64,000 nt of DNA from Nocardioides sp. (lineage in GTDB: Bacteria; Actinomycetota; Actinomycetes; Propionibacteriales; Nocardioidaceae): assembly GCF_030150155.1 (NCBI RefSeq), contig NZ_JASLGR010000028.1, positions 1 through 64,000 of the forward strand. Direction: 5' to 3'. Below are positions 45,209 through 52,422 of this stretch, piece by piece. Under the pieces are notes generated by a model, which saw only the letters and a list, made by a program, of their open reading frames with translations, was not told the DNA's origin and ran no database searches. Position 1 is the stretch's first letter; each line of letters starts with the position of its first letter. Position numbers and translations under genes: made by a program.

Positions 45209-47881
45209 TCAGGACGGGCGGTGGAAGGACACGACCGGGCCGTCGAAGTCGAGCGGGGTGGCGGTGACGTCCAGCGACCAGGTCCCGACGGGGTTGAAGT
45301 CGAGGTGGTAGAAGTCGCTGCCGGAGGTCACCGTGCACTCCACGATGAACGTCGGGCTGGTCGCCAGGGTGGTGCACGAGGCGCCGCCCTCGGAGCTGTT
45401 CTGGGCCGGCGTCCCGCCGCCGGTGAGCTCGATCCGGACCCGCACGCTGTGGTCGCTGGGCAGGCCGACGATCTTGAAGTGGTGCTTCTCCACCGAGTCC
45501 GTGGACGCGGGGTGGGTCGAGTCGATCGAGACGGTGGCGCTCGGGCGGGTGGCCGTCACCGGGACGGTGACCTGCGCGCTGCTGACCCCGTCGCTGACGG
45601 TGTAGCCGATGGTGTGGGTGCTGTTCACCCCGAACGGTGCGTCCCAGGTCAGGGTCCGCCCGGTCTGCGTCGCCCCGCTGACGTCGCTGATCGTCAGCGG
45701 GTCGCCGTCGGCGTCGGTGGCGGGCACGGTGATCGAGGCGGTGCCGGTGTCGGTGATGGCGATCGGGGTGGAGTCGCCGCCGGCCGGGTGCGCGTTGGTC
45801 AGGGTCACGGTGACCGTGGCCGTCGTGCTGGTGTGGCCGTCGCCGGCGGTGTAGTGGAACGTGTCGGTGCCGACGTACGCCGACGACGGGGTGTACGTGA
45901 TGACGCCGTTGCTCAGCGTCGCCGTGCCGTGGGCACCGTCGGTGACGCTCAGGCTGAGCGCGTCGCCGTCGGGGTCGCTGGCCTGCGGGGTGAGGGTGAC
46001 CGGGGTGCTCCAGTGCGTGCTGACCTGCTGGTCGCTCGCCACCGGGGCGGTGTTCGGGTTGAGGCCCACCACGACCGTGACCCGTGCGGTCGCGGTGCCG
46101 CCGTGGCCGTCGCTGACGGTGTAGGTGAAGGTGTCGGTGCGGTCACTGACCTGGCCGACGCTCCACACGGGTCGGGTGTAGCGGACCTGGCCGCCGACCA
46201 GGGCGACGCTGCCGCCGCCCCCGGTGGCGGCGCTCACGCCGACGATCCGCAGCGTGTCGCCGTTGGCGTCGGAGTCGTTGCCGAGCAGGTTCAGGGTCAC
46301 CGCAGCGGCGGTGGCGTAGACCGCGTGCAGCTCGATGTGGTCGTCGACGGCGACGGGCGCCCGGTTGGGGGTGGTCACCTTCACCGTGCCCGAGGCACGC
46401 GAGCCCTGGCCGTCGCCGAGCACGTACGCGATCGTCTCGGTGCCGCGCCACGACGGGTCGGGGGTGTAGGTGATCGTCGAGGTGGAGGTGCGCAGCGCGA
46501 TCCGGGCGCTGACCCGGGTCGCGGTCGAGCCGATCCGGACCTGCCCGTGCGGCGTGGAGCCGGTGATCTTCGCCGAGCGCACGACCAGGGTGGTGCCGGC
46601 CGGGTGCTCGACACCGGCGCCGAGGTCGATCGACACCGAGGCCGAGCCCGAGGGCACCTGGACCGCTGCCAGCGGTGTCACCGTGACGGCCGCCGTCGGG
46701 GCCGCCGGGGTGGCGGGCGTCGTGCTCGGGCTGGTCGGCGTCACGACCGCGGCCGGCGTGACCGGCGGGCGGACCACGGCGGGCAGCGTCGGCGCGCTCG
46801 AGGGCGGCGCGGTGGTCGAGGACGGCGGGGTCTGCGGCGCCGTCACCGGCGGCGTGGTCGGGGCGGGCGCGGTCAGGGCGCTGTCGGGCGTGGTCGAGGG
46901 CCCCGAGGTGGCGTGCAGGCCGAGCGCGACGGCGATCACCGCCGCGGCAGCGACGCCGGCACCACCGGTAGTCCTGCCCAACGGGTGGTGCAGCACCCAG
47001 TCCTTGGCGCGCCCGAAGGCGAGCACCACGCCGCCCTTGGCCGCAGCGGCCGCCCCGAGGTGGGCCGCGGCCAGGTAGCCGGCGCCCGCGGTGCCGAGCA
47101 GGAGCGGTGCCAGCACGGCACCAAGGTTGGAGTTGACCTCGGTCAGCTCCAGGTAGATCGCGGTGCACTCCCGGCAGCCTTGGAGGTGACCCTCGATCTT
47201 GGCCGCGTCGCGGCGCGAGGAGCCGCCGCGGATGTAGGCGCCCAGGTTGGAGCGGGTCACCGCGCAGGCGTCCTCGATCGCCTCGGCGGCGTGCATCGAC
47301 ACGAACGCCTCGCGCAGGCCCTCGCGGGCGCGGTAGGCCAGGGCGGAGACGGAGTTGGCGCTCATCCCGAGCAGCGGGGCGACGTCGGCGGGCTTCTGGC
47401 CCTCGACCTCGGTGTGCCACAGCACCTGCTGCCAGCGCTCGGGCAGCGAGGCGAAGGCCTTCGCGGCGGTGGCGTTCTCGAAGCCCGCGACGGCGGTGTC
47501 GTGGAACGGCACACCCGGGTCGTACGGCGACATGTCGTCGGTCGTCTGGAGCTTGGACCCACTCCGGATCCGGTCGACGTGCAGTCGGCGGATCGCGGTC
47601 AGCAGATAGGCGCGGAAGGCCAGGTCGGGGCCGCCGCCGTTCTGCAGCACGGCGAGCACCTTCGCGAACGCGTCGGAGACCAGGTCGTCGGCGTCCAGGC
47701 CGGGGACGAGCTGGCGGGCCAGCCGACGGGCGGCCTCGACGTGGCGCTCGAACAGGTGGCCGTAGGCCTCCAGGTCGCCGCCGCGTACGGCGGAGATCAG
47801 CTCGGCGTCGGAGGTGCCCTCGACCTCGAGGGGGTCCTCGTCGGAGCGACGTGCGTCAGGTACGTGCGTCACGCGCTTCAT
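45209..47881 (-). CDS. ECF sigma factor fused to zinc motif, membrane helix and extracellular beta-domains
   Basis: An 890-residue composite. Residues ~25-107 are sigma-70 region 2 (GHLFERHVEAARRLARQLVP, DADDLVSDAFAKVLA) and ~140-195 region 4 with helix-turn-helix (PADVAPLLGMSANSVSALAY). Residues 206-240 hold an anti-sigma-type zinc motif: Cys206, then His232-x3-Cys236-x2-Cys239. A hydrophobic stretch (~253-290) and a clear transmembrane helix (307-323) follow, then a Pro/Thr/Ser-rich stalk (325-405) and four or five Ig/cadherin-like beta repeats (~407-780, with TYTPSSAYVGTDTFHYTAGD-type units), ending in a beta domain with Cys836/Cys849. The layout predicts a membrane-tethered sigma factor sensing an outside signal. 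The start follows GGAGGGAGG. It is divergent from a degenerate GGDEF gene. Confidence 0.88.
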   Translation of the reverse strand: MKRVTHVPDARRSDEDPLEVEGTSDAELISAVRGGDLEAYGHLFERHVEAARRLARQLVPGLDADDLVSDAFAKVLAVLQNGGGPDLAFRAYLLTAIRRLHVDRIRSGSKLQTTDDMSPYDPGVPFHDTAVAGFENATAAKAFASLPERWQQVLWHTEVEGQKPADVAPLLGMSANSVSALAYRAREGLREAFVSMHAAEAIEDACAVTRSNLGAYIRGGSSRRDAAKIEGHLQGCRECTAIYLELTEVNSNLGAVLAPLLLGTAGAGYLAAAHLGAAAAAKGGVVLAFGRAKDWVLHHPLGRTTGGAGVAAAAVIAVALGLHATSGPSTTPDSALTAPAPTTPPVTAPQTPPSSTTAPPSSAPTLPAVVRPPVTPAAVVTPTSPSTTPATPAAPTAAVTVTPLAAVQVPSGSASVSIDLGAGVEHPAGTTLVVRSAKITGSTPHGQVRIGSTATRVSARIALRTSTSTITYTPDPSWRGTETIAYVLGDGQGSRASGTVKVTTPNRAPVAVDDHIELHAVYATAAAVTLNLLGNDSDANGDTLRIVGVSAATGGGGSVALVGGQVRYTRPVWSVGQVSDRTDTFTYTVSDGHGGTATARVTVVVGLNPNTAPVASDQQVSTHWSTPVTLTPQASDPDGDALSLSVTDGAHGTATLSNGVITYTPSSAYVGTDTFHYTAGDGHTSTTATVTVTLTNAHPAGGDSTPIAITDTGTASITVPATDADGDPLTISDVSGATQTGRTLTWDAPFGVNSTHTIGYTVSDGVSSAQVTVPVTATRPSATVSIDSTHPASTDSVEKHHFKIVGLPSDHSVRVRIELTGGGTPAQNSSEGGASCTTLATSPTFIVECTVTSGSDFYHLDFNPVGTWSLDVTATPLDFDGPVVSFHRPS

Positions 47882-47932
47882 CGATGCCCCTCCCTCCGTC
47901 CTGTGCGATCTGCCTCGAGGTGCCACATGTCA

Positions 47933-47954
47933 GGGACGAACTGACGTTGGTCCC
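47933..47954. promoter_or_regulatory. Palindrome upstream of the sigma-fusion gene
   Basis: GGGACGAAC-TGAC-GTTGGTCCC, 9-bp arms with one mismatch, lies 52-73 bases before the sigma-fusion start and 181 bases before the divergent gene. It is a candidate operator or part of a promoter; the binding protein is unknown. Confidence 0.4.
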
Positions 47955-48134
47955 ATGACGGGATCCTCGCAAATTTCTTCGGGCAATGGCGTCATAGGAC
48001 CCATTCGGGCCCGTCTCCTCGGTGTAGGACGCCGGCGACGGTCTGTTCTACGCGACAGATTCGCAGGCATCACGGTGGCGACGTACCTCCTCACCGAGAT
48101 GCCGACGGTGCAGCGGCGACAAGGCAGGGGCGGC

Positions 48135-48866
48135 ATGGCACGGTTCGGCAGACGCACACTCACGACGCACGGCGCAGGCGGCTCGACCGGGGGGTCGGTC
48201 ACAGGGTCGTCGAGCGAGTGGCTGGGTGTGCTGCCGACCGGGTTCGATGCCGTGGGAGAGGGCCTTGCCGCTGCCGACAGCGAGCGTGTCGCAGTGGCGT
48301 GTTGGGTGGTCGGTCGTGACCTCGCGGACCGTGGGACGTCCCTGGGGGAGAGCATTGAGGGGCTCCGATCGACCACCCGACTCGTCGTCGACCGCGATCC
48401 GACCTTCGCCGAGACGCAGGCCCTCGCGGTCTCCTGGAGCGAGGCGACCCTGGTCTACCTGCACGGCCTGTCGTGCTCGGATCCGCTGACCGGACTCTCC
48501 TCGATGGCGCACCTGCGTGAGTGCCTGGCTGGTCTGTACCGGGACCCCGGGACCACCGCCGCCGAGCACGCCCTGGTGGTGATCGACGCCGGTCGGTTCG
48601 AGGATCTCGACCAGCTCGGCGAGGCTCGCCGGCTCACGATGGTGGGGGAGGCGGCCCGGGTCGTCTTCGCCGGCTCGGAGGCGATCGGCAGGGTCGGCCT
48701 GGCCCGCGTCGTCGTCCTGGCCGACCGTGACGGTGCCCTCGGGCGCCGGGTGACGCTGCTGCGTCGGATGCTGCCCGACCCGACCATGCGGGTCTGGATC
48801 GAGGGGCTGCCGGGCTCGGACTCCTCGGCGGCGCTGCTCCTCGACGAGCTCGCCCGCGGTGCCTGA
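48135..48866 (+). CDS. Degenerate GGDEF-like protein
   Basis: A 243-residue protein. Its middle contains CSDPLTGLSSMAHLRECLAG, a clear match to the DxLTGLxNR start of GGDEF diguanylate cyclase domains, but the region that should hold the GG(D/E)EF active site has none, so cyclase activity is unlikely. The N-terminal ~80 residues are helical. It may be a non-catalytic binding or scaffolding domain. ATG 48135 follows AGGGGCGGC; longer starts at ATG 48100 or upstream are possible. It is divergent from the sigma-fusion gene, 253 bases away, and the two together interrupt an otherwise conserved neighbourhood. Confidence 0.65.
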   Translation: MARFGRRTLTTHGAGGSTGGSVTGSSSEWLGVLPTGFDAVGEGLAAADSERVAVACWVVGRDLADRGTSLGESIEGLRSTTRLVVDRDPTFAETQALAVSWSEATLVYLHGLSCSDPLTGLSSMAHLRECLAGLYRDPGTTAAEHALVVIDAGRFEDLDQLGEARRLTMVGEAARVVFAGSEAIGRVGLARVVVLADRDGALGRRVTLLRRMLPDPTMRVWIEGLPGSDSSAALLLDELARGA

Positions 48867-48907
48867 GCCTGCGCGTCGTCCTGTCGACCTGTCCTAGGGT
48901 GAGTGTC

Positions 48908-49627
48908 ATGTGTGGGCGTTACGCCTCGAGCAAGTCCGCGGCCGATCTGGCTCTCGAGTTCGAGGCCTCCGAGATCGGCGTGGCAGCGGGCCTGCCGCCG
49001 AGCTACAACGTCGCGCCCACCGACGAGGTCTACATCGTCGCCCAGCGTCCGGCACGCGAGGAGCGTCCGGCCCAGCGCCAGCTGCGCACCGCGCGCTGGG
49101 GGCTGGTGCCGTCCTGGGCCAAGGAGCGCAGCATCGGCGCGCGGATGATCAACGCCCGGCTCGAGACGGTCGCGGACAAGCCGGCCTTCCGCAAGGCGTT
49201 CGCCACGCGGCGCTGCCTGGTCCCGGCCGACGGGTACTTCGAGTGGTACCGGAGCGAGTCCGGCACCAAGCAGCCCTTCTTCATCCATCCGCGCGACGGC
49301 CGGTCGCTGGCGATGGCGGGGCTGTACGAGTTCTGGCGCGACCCCGCCGCCGCTCCCGACACGCCACTGATGTGGTCGTGCACGATCATCACCACCTCGG
49401 CGACCGACGACCTGGGCCGGCTGCACGACCGGATGCCGCTCGTGGTCGAGCCCGAGGACTGGGAGGACTGGCTCGGTCCCGAGCCCGCCCACCCCGAGGC
49501 GCTGGTCCCGGCCGCCGACCAGCACAGTGGCCTGGAGGCCTGGCCGGTCTCCACGGCCGTGGGCAACGTCCGCAACAACACACCGGAGCTGATCGTGCCG
49601 CTGCCCGCGACGGGGGAGGGCGCATGA
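48908..49627 (+). CDS. SRAP/HMCES-type abasic-site protein
   Basis: A 239-residue SOS response-associated peptidase family protein (YedK/HMCES). It starts MCGRY, so Cys2 becomes the N-terminal residue that crosslinks to abasic sites in single-stranded DNA; this fixes the start at ATG 48908 rather than GTG 48899. Other family residues are in YNVAPTDEV, ARMINARLETV and CLVPADGYFEWY, plus the late LHDRMPLVV histidine motif. It overlaps the next gene by four bases (ATGA). Confidence 0.93.
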   Translation: MCGRYASSKSAADLALEFEASEIGVAAGLPPSYNVAPTDEVYIVAQRPAREERPAQRQLRTARWGLVPSWAKERSIGARMINARLETVADKPAFRKAFATRRCLVPADGYFEWYRSESGTKQPFFIHPRDGRSLAMAGLYEFWRDPAAAPDTPLMWSCTIITTSATDDLGRLHDRMPLVVEPEDWEDWLGPEPAHPEALVPAADQHSGLEAWPVSTAVGNVRNNTPELIVPLPATGEGA

Positions 49628-50256
49628 GCGGTCAGGTGATCGAGACGCCGTGCGGCCCGGGTCGCCTCGTCCAGCGCCGCGCCACCCACCCGATCGCGAC
49701 GCTGCTGCTCAGCCACGGCGCCGGTGGTGGGATCGACGCGATCGACCTGCAGGCGCTGGCGCGCACCCTGCCCGGACGCGGGATCAGCGTGCTGCTGTTC
49801 GAGCAGCCGTGGAAGGTCGCCGGCAAGCCGGTCGCCTCGGCACCGAAGACCCTCGACATCGGGCTGCGCGCCGTCGCCGACCACCTCCGCTTCCGCACCC
49901 CGCTGATCGTCGGTGGCCGCTCGGCCGGGGCGCGCTCGGCGTGCCGCCAGGCCAAGGAGCTCGGCGCGATCGGCTGCCTGGCACTCGCCTTCCCGCTGCA
50001 CCCGCCGGGCAAGCCGGAGAAGTCGCGGCTCGACGAGCTGGCCGGCACCCGGCTGCCCACGCTGGTGGTGCAGGGCACCAAGGACCCCTTCGGCAAGCCC
50101 GCCGAGTTCCCCGAGCTGCCCCGCACCGAGCTGGTCGAGGTGGCCGACGCCGACCATGGCTTCAAGCTCCCCGCACGCCTGCGCGACCAGGAGTCGACGG
50201 TGCTGGCGGGCATCGTCGACGCCGTCGAGGAATGGACCAGACGTCTGGTTGGTTAA
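49624..50256 (+). CDS. Alpha/beta hydrolase of the KANL3/Tex30-like family
   Basis: A 210-residue small alpha/beta hydrolase. It has LLSHGAGGGIDAIDL near the N-terminus, the nucleophile elbow GGRSAGAR (Ser about residue 100), a PTLVVQGTKDPFG segment with the acid, and DADHGFKLP with the catalytic His. Family members in bacteria are uncharacterised. It is coupled to the SRAP gene by an ATGA overlap. The stop codon lies inside the promoter region of sigR. Confidence 0.8.
   Translation: MSGQVIETPCGPGRLVQRRATHPIATLLLSHGAGGGIDAIDLQALARTLPGRGISVLLFEQPWKVAGKPVASAPKTLDIGLRAVADHLRFRTPLIVGGRSAGARSACRQAKELGAIGCLALAFPLHPPGKPEKSRLDELAGTRLPTLVVQGTKDPFGKPAEFPELPRTELVEVADADHGFKLPARLRDQESTVLAGIVDAVEEWTRRLVG
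50228..50254 (+). promoter_or_regulatory. SigR-type promoter of sigR
   Basis: AGGAAT at 50228-50233, an 18-base spacer, and GTT at 50252-50254 match the SigR/SigH consensus GGGAAT-N18-GTT with one mismatch. Transcription would start near 50261, about 60 bases before the sigR start. Autoregulation of sigR is known in streptomycetes and mycobacteria. Confidence 0.6.
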
Positions 50257-50262
50257 CCAGAC
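50236..50262. repeat. Overlapping inverted repeats in the sigR promoter
   Basis: ACCAGACGTCTGGT (50236-50249) is a perfect 14-bp palindrome; its right half also forms GTCTGGTT-GGTT-AACCAGAC with 50255-50262. Three copies of one half-site thus overlap the spacer and -10 element. They could be an operator or a terminator for the hydrolase gene. Confidence 0.5.
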
Positions 50263-50322
50263 ATGACGATCCTGCTCGAGCGTGCCCCCGTTGGGGACAT
50301 GGACGCCGTAGGCTGGTCGGTG

Positions 50323-50904
50323 ATGTCCCAGACACAGACCACCCCCGAGTCCCCCGAGGAGCGCGCACAGCGCTTCGAGCGGGATGCGCTGCCGTTCCTC
50401 GATCAGCTCTACTCCGCCGCGATGCGGATGACGCGCAATCCCGCCGACGCCGAGGACCTGGTCCAGGAGACGTTCGCCAAGGCGTTCTCCTCCTTCCACC
50501 AGTTCCGTGAGGGCACCAACCTCAAGGCCTGGCTCTACCGGATCCTGACGAACACGTTCATCAACTCGTATCGCAAGAAGCAGCGCGAGCCGCAGAAGTC
50601 GATGTCGGAGGACGTCGAGGACTGGCAGCTCGCCCGGGCGGAGTCGCACAGCTCGACAGGCCTGAAGTCGGCCGAGATGGAGGCGCTGGAGCACCTCCCC
50701 GACTCGCAGGTCAAGGATGCGCTTCAGAAGCTTCCGGAGGAGTTCCGGCTTGCGGTCTACCTCGCCGATGTAGAGGGATTCGCCTACAAGGAGATCGCCG
50801 AGATCATGGAGACGCCAATCGGCACCGTGATGTCACGCCTTCACCGGGGTCGCCGCCAGCTGCGCGACCTGCTGGGCGACTATGTCAAGGAGTCTGTGGC
50901 ATGA
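50323..50904 (+). CDS. sigR: ECF sigma factor SigR/SigH (thiol-oxidative stress)
   Basis: A 193-residue ECF12 sigma factor almost identical in key segments to streptomycete SigR: NPADAEDLVQETFAKAF in region 2.2, NLKAWLYRILTNTFINSYRK, and region 4 EIMETPIGTVMSRLHRGRRQ. It directs transcription of thioredoxin, mycothiol and proteostasis genes on disulfide stress. It is coupled to its anti-sigma gene (ATGA overlap). ATG 50323 is the probable start; ATG 50299 would add eight residues. Confidence 0.93.
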   Translation: MSQTQTTPESPEERAQRFERDALPFLDQLYSAAMRMTRNPADAEDLVQETFAKAFSSFHQFREGTNLKAWLYRILTNTFINSYRKKQREPQKSMSEDVEDWQLARAESHSSTGLKSAEMEALEHLPDSQVKDALQKLPEEFRLAVYLADVEGFAYKEIAEIMETPIGTVMSRLHRGRRQLRDLLGDYVKESVA

Positions 50905-51164
50905 ACGAGCACGTTCACCCGTCGTCGGCCGACTGCGTCGACTTCCTGGAGCGGATCGTCTACTTCATCGACAACGAGCTCGATCAGGCGGACTGTGCGG
51001 CGGTGCGTGAGCACCTCGACACCTGCAACCCCTGCCTGGAGCGCTACGACCTCCAGCGCACGGTGAAGCAGGTGGTGGCGCGCTCGTGCCACGAGACCGC
51101 TCCGGGCGAGCTGCGGGCCAAGGTCCTGCTGCGCCTCGAAGAGGTCCGGATCGAGATCCAGTGA
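50901..51164 (+). CDS. rsrA: Redox-sensing anti-sigma factor RsrA
   Basis: An 87-residue zinc-binding anti-sigma factor. Zinc ligands are Cys12, His38, Cys42 and Cys45 (EHLDTCNPC), matching the positions of the RsrA ligands with an offset of one. Oxidation forms a disulfide, ejects zinc and frees SigR. It overlaps sigR by four bases. Confidence 0.92.
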   Translation: MNEHVHPSSADCVDFLERIVYFIDNELDQADCAAVREHLDTCNPCLERYDLQRTVKQVVARSCHETAPGELRAKVLLRLEEVRIEIQ

Positions 51165-51290
51165 GTCGCGATTCCGGGTCCCGCTGTCGTTGATGGGCGC
51201 TGATTGGCGCTGAGCGGGTCGGGTTTGAGAGACTGTCCCACGGCCCGATGGGGCCGCTGCACCATCAGGCCAGACTTCGAGGAGGACGAC

Positions 51291-51365
51291 ATGGGTAAGA
51301 CCGGTCGCAAGCGTCGCGCACGTCGCAAGAAGGGCGCTAACCACGGCAAGCGTCCCAACAGCTGA
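51291..51365 (+). CDS. 50S ribosomal protein bL37
   Basis: A 24-residue very basic protein: MGKTGRKRRARRKK, then GANHGKRPNS. It matches the 24-residue bL37 of mycobacterial ribosomes (older label: AURKAIP1/COX24 domain protein), which shares the ANHGKRPN ending. GGAGGACGAC precedes ATG 51291, and a UUCG hairpin terminator follows 20 bases after the stop. Such short genes are often missed. Confidence 0.88.
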   Translation: MGKTGRKRRARRKKGANHGKRPNS

Positions 51366-51385
51366 TTCGTCAGCCGTTGATGACC

Positions 51386-51405
51386 GACCCCGCTTCGGCG
51401 GGGTC
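51386..51405 (+). terminator. UUCG-loop terminator after bL37
   Basis: GACCCCGC-TTCG-GCGGGGTC forms a perfect 8-bp stem with a stable UUCG tetraloop, followed by a T-rich stretch (GTTGTCATTT). A classical intrinsic terminator. Confidence 0.85.
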
Positions 51406-51520
51406 GTTGTCATTTCCCGGCCATGACGGCGGGGGAGGACCCCAGACTGGCTCAGACCGGCTGAGGCCGGCGCCGACCGGCCCAGGCCGGCCCAGACACC
51501 GGCTCAGGCGGGCGAGGAGC

Positions 51521-52363
51521 TCAGGCAGGCGGCGCGCTGAGCGTCGGCCGGATCTCCCGCAGTACGTCGACCAGCAGCAGCACCAGGTCGGCCCGAGCGG
51601 CCATCGCGGTGCGGGCCAGCGCCGCATGCGTGTAGAGCGCCCGCAGGAAGCCCTCGGCGCACCGCTCCCGGCCGGTGTCGGCCAGCGCGGCACGTCCCAG
51701 CCGGACCACCCACGGCTCCAGGTCCTCGACCCCGAGCTGGTCGCGGCGCAGCACCGCCAGCGCGGCACCGACCAGGGCGTCGAGGTCGGCCAGGCAGATC
51801 CGCTCGGCGGCCAGCACCCGGTCGGCCACCACGTCGAGCAGGACCAGCTCCTCGGCACCGCCCAGGTGCGGCGAGGCGGCGATCTGAGCCACCGCCGCGG
51901 CGCCGGCCTCCAGGCTGCGCCGATCGGGGTCGGTGACGAACCAGGTGAGCAGCTGGTCGGCCCAGCGCAGCACTGTCGCGTCGGGCAGCAGGGCGTGGCT
52001 CTCGGCGCGCTCCAGGCACGCCACCAGGACGCGGGCTGAGGCCGCACGGCGCAGGACCGGGGCTGCCTCGGTGACAGCCGCGGTGGCGCCCTCGGCGGCG
52101 AGCTCGCTGAGCGCCGTGGGGGCCACGTCGGGGCCGAGGGTCAGGCCCGCGGCCATCCCGTCGCCCAGAGCGCCCAGGAGGTCGTCGTACACGCCCTGAC
52201 GGAGCCAGGAGAGCAGCGTCGCCACGCCGGTGGCCTCGCGCACCTCGGGATCGGCGTCGCCGAGCATCCGGGTGAGCTCGACGGTGAGGTCGGACAGGGG
52301 GCGGTCCGACGGAACGCCTCCGCCGGTCCGAACGCCGTCCCAGTACGACCTCGATCTGGTCAC
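51521..52363 (-). CDS. DUF2785 family protein
   Basis: A 280-residue, mostly helical protein that fits the DUF2785 family: repeated leucine-rich helical segments, TGVATLLSWLRQGVYDDLLG near residues 45-65, and RERCAEGFLRALYTHAALAR near the C-terminus. It looks like a HEAT-like helical repeat protein. No catalytic residues are apparent. The start is GTG 52363. It is divergent from pdtaS. Confidence 0.75.
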   Translation of the reverse strand: MTRSRSYWDGVRTGGGVPSDRPLSDLTVELTRMLGDADPEVREATGVATLLSWLRQGVYDDLLGALGDGMAAGLTLGPDVAPTALSELAAEGATAAVTEAAPVLRRAASARVLVACLERAESHALLPDATVLRWADQLLTWFVTDPDRRSLEAGAAAVAQIAASPHLGGAEELVLLDVVADRVLAAERICLADLDALVGAALAVLRRDQLGVEDLEPWVVRLGRAALADTGRERCAEGFLRALYTHAALARTAMAARADLVLLLVDVLREIRPTLSAPPA

Positions 52364-52422
52364 CGGACCATCTTCCCAGACCTGCTCGCCGACCCCGAAA
52401 CCGTCCCTCCTAGGGTGGGTCC

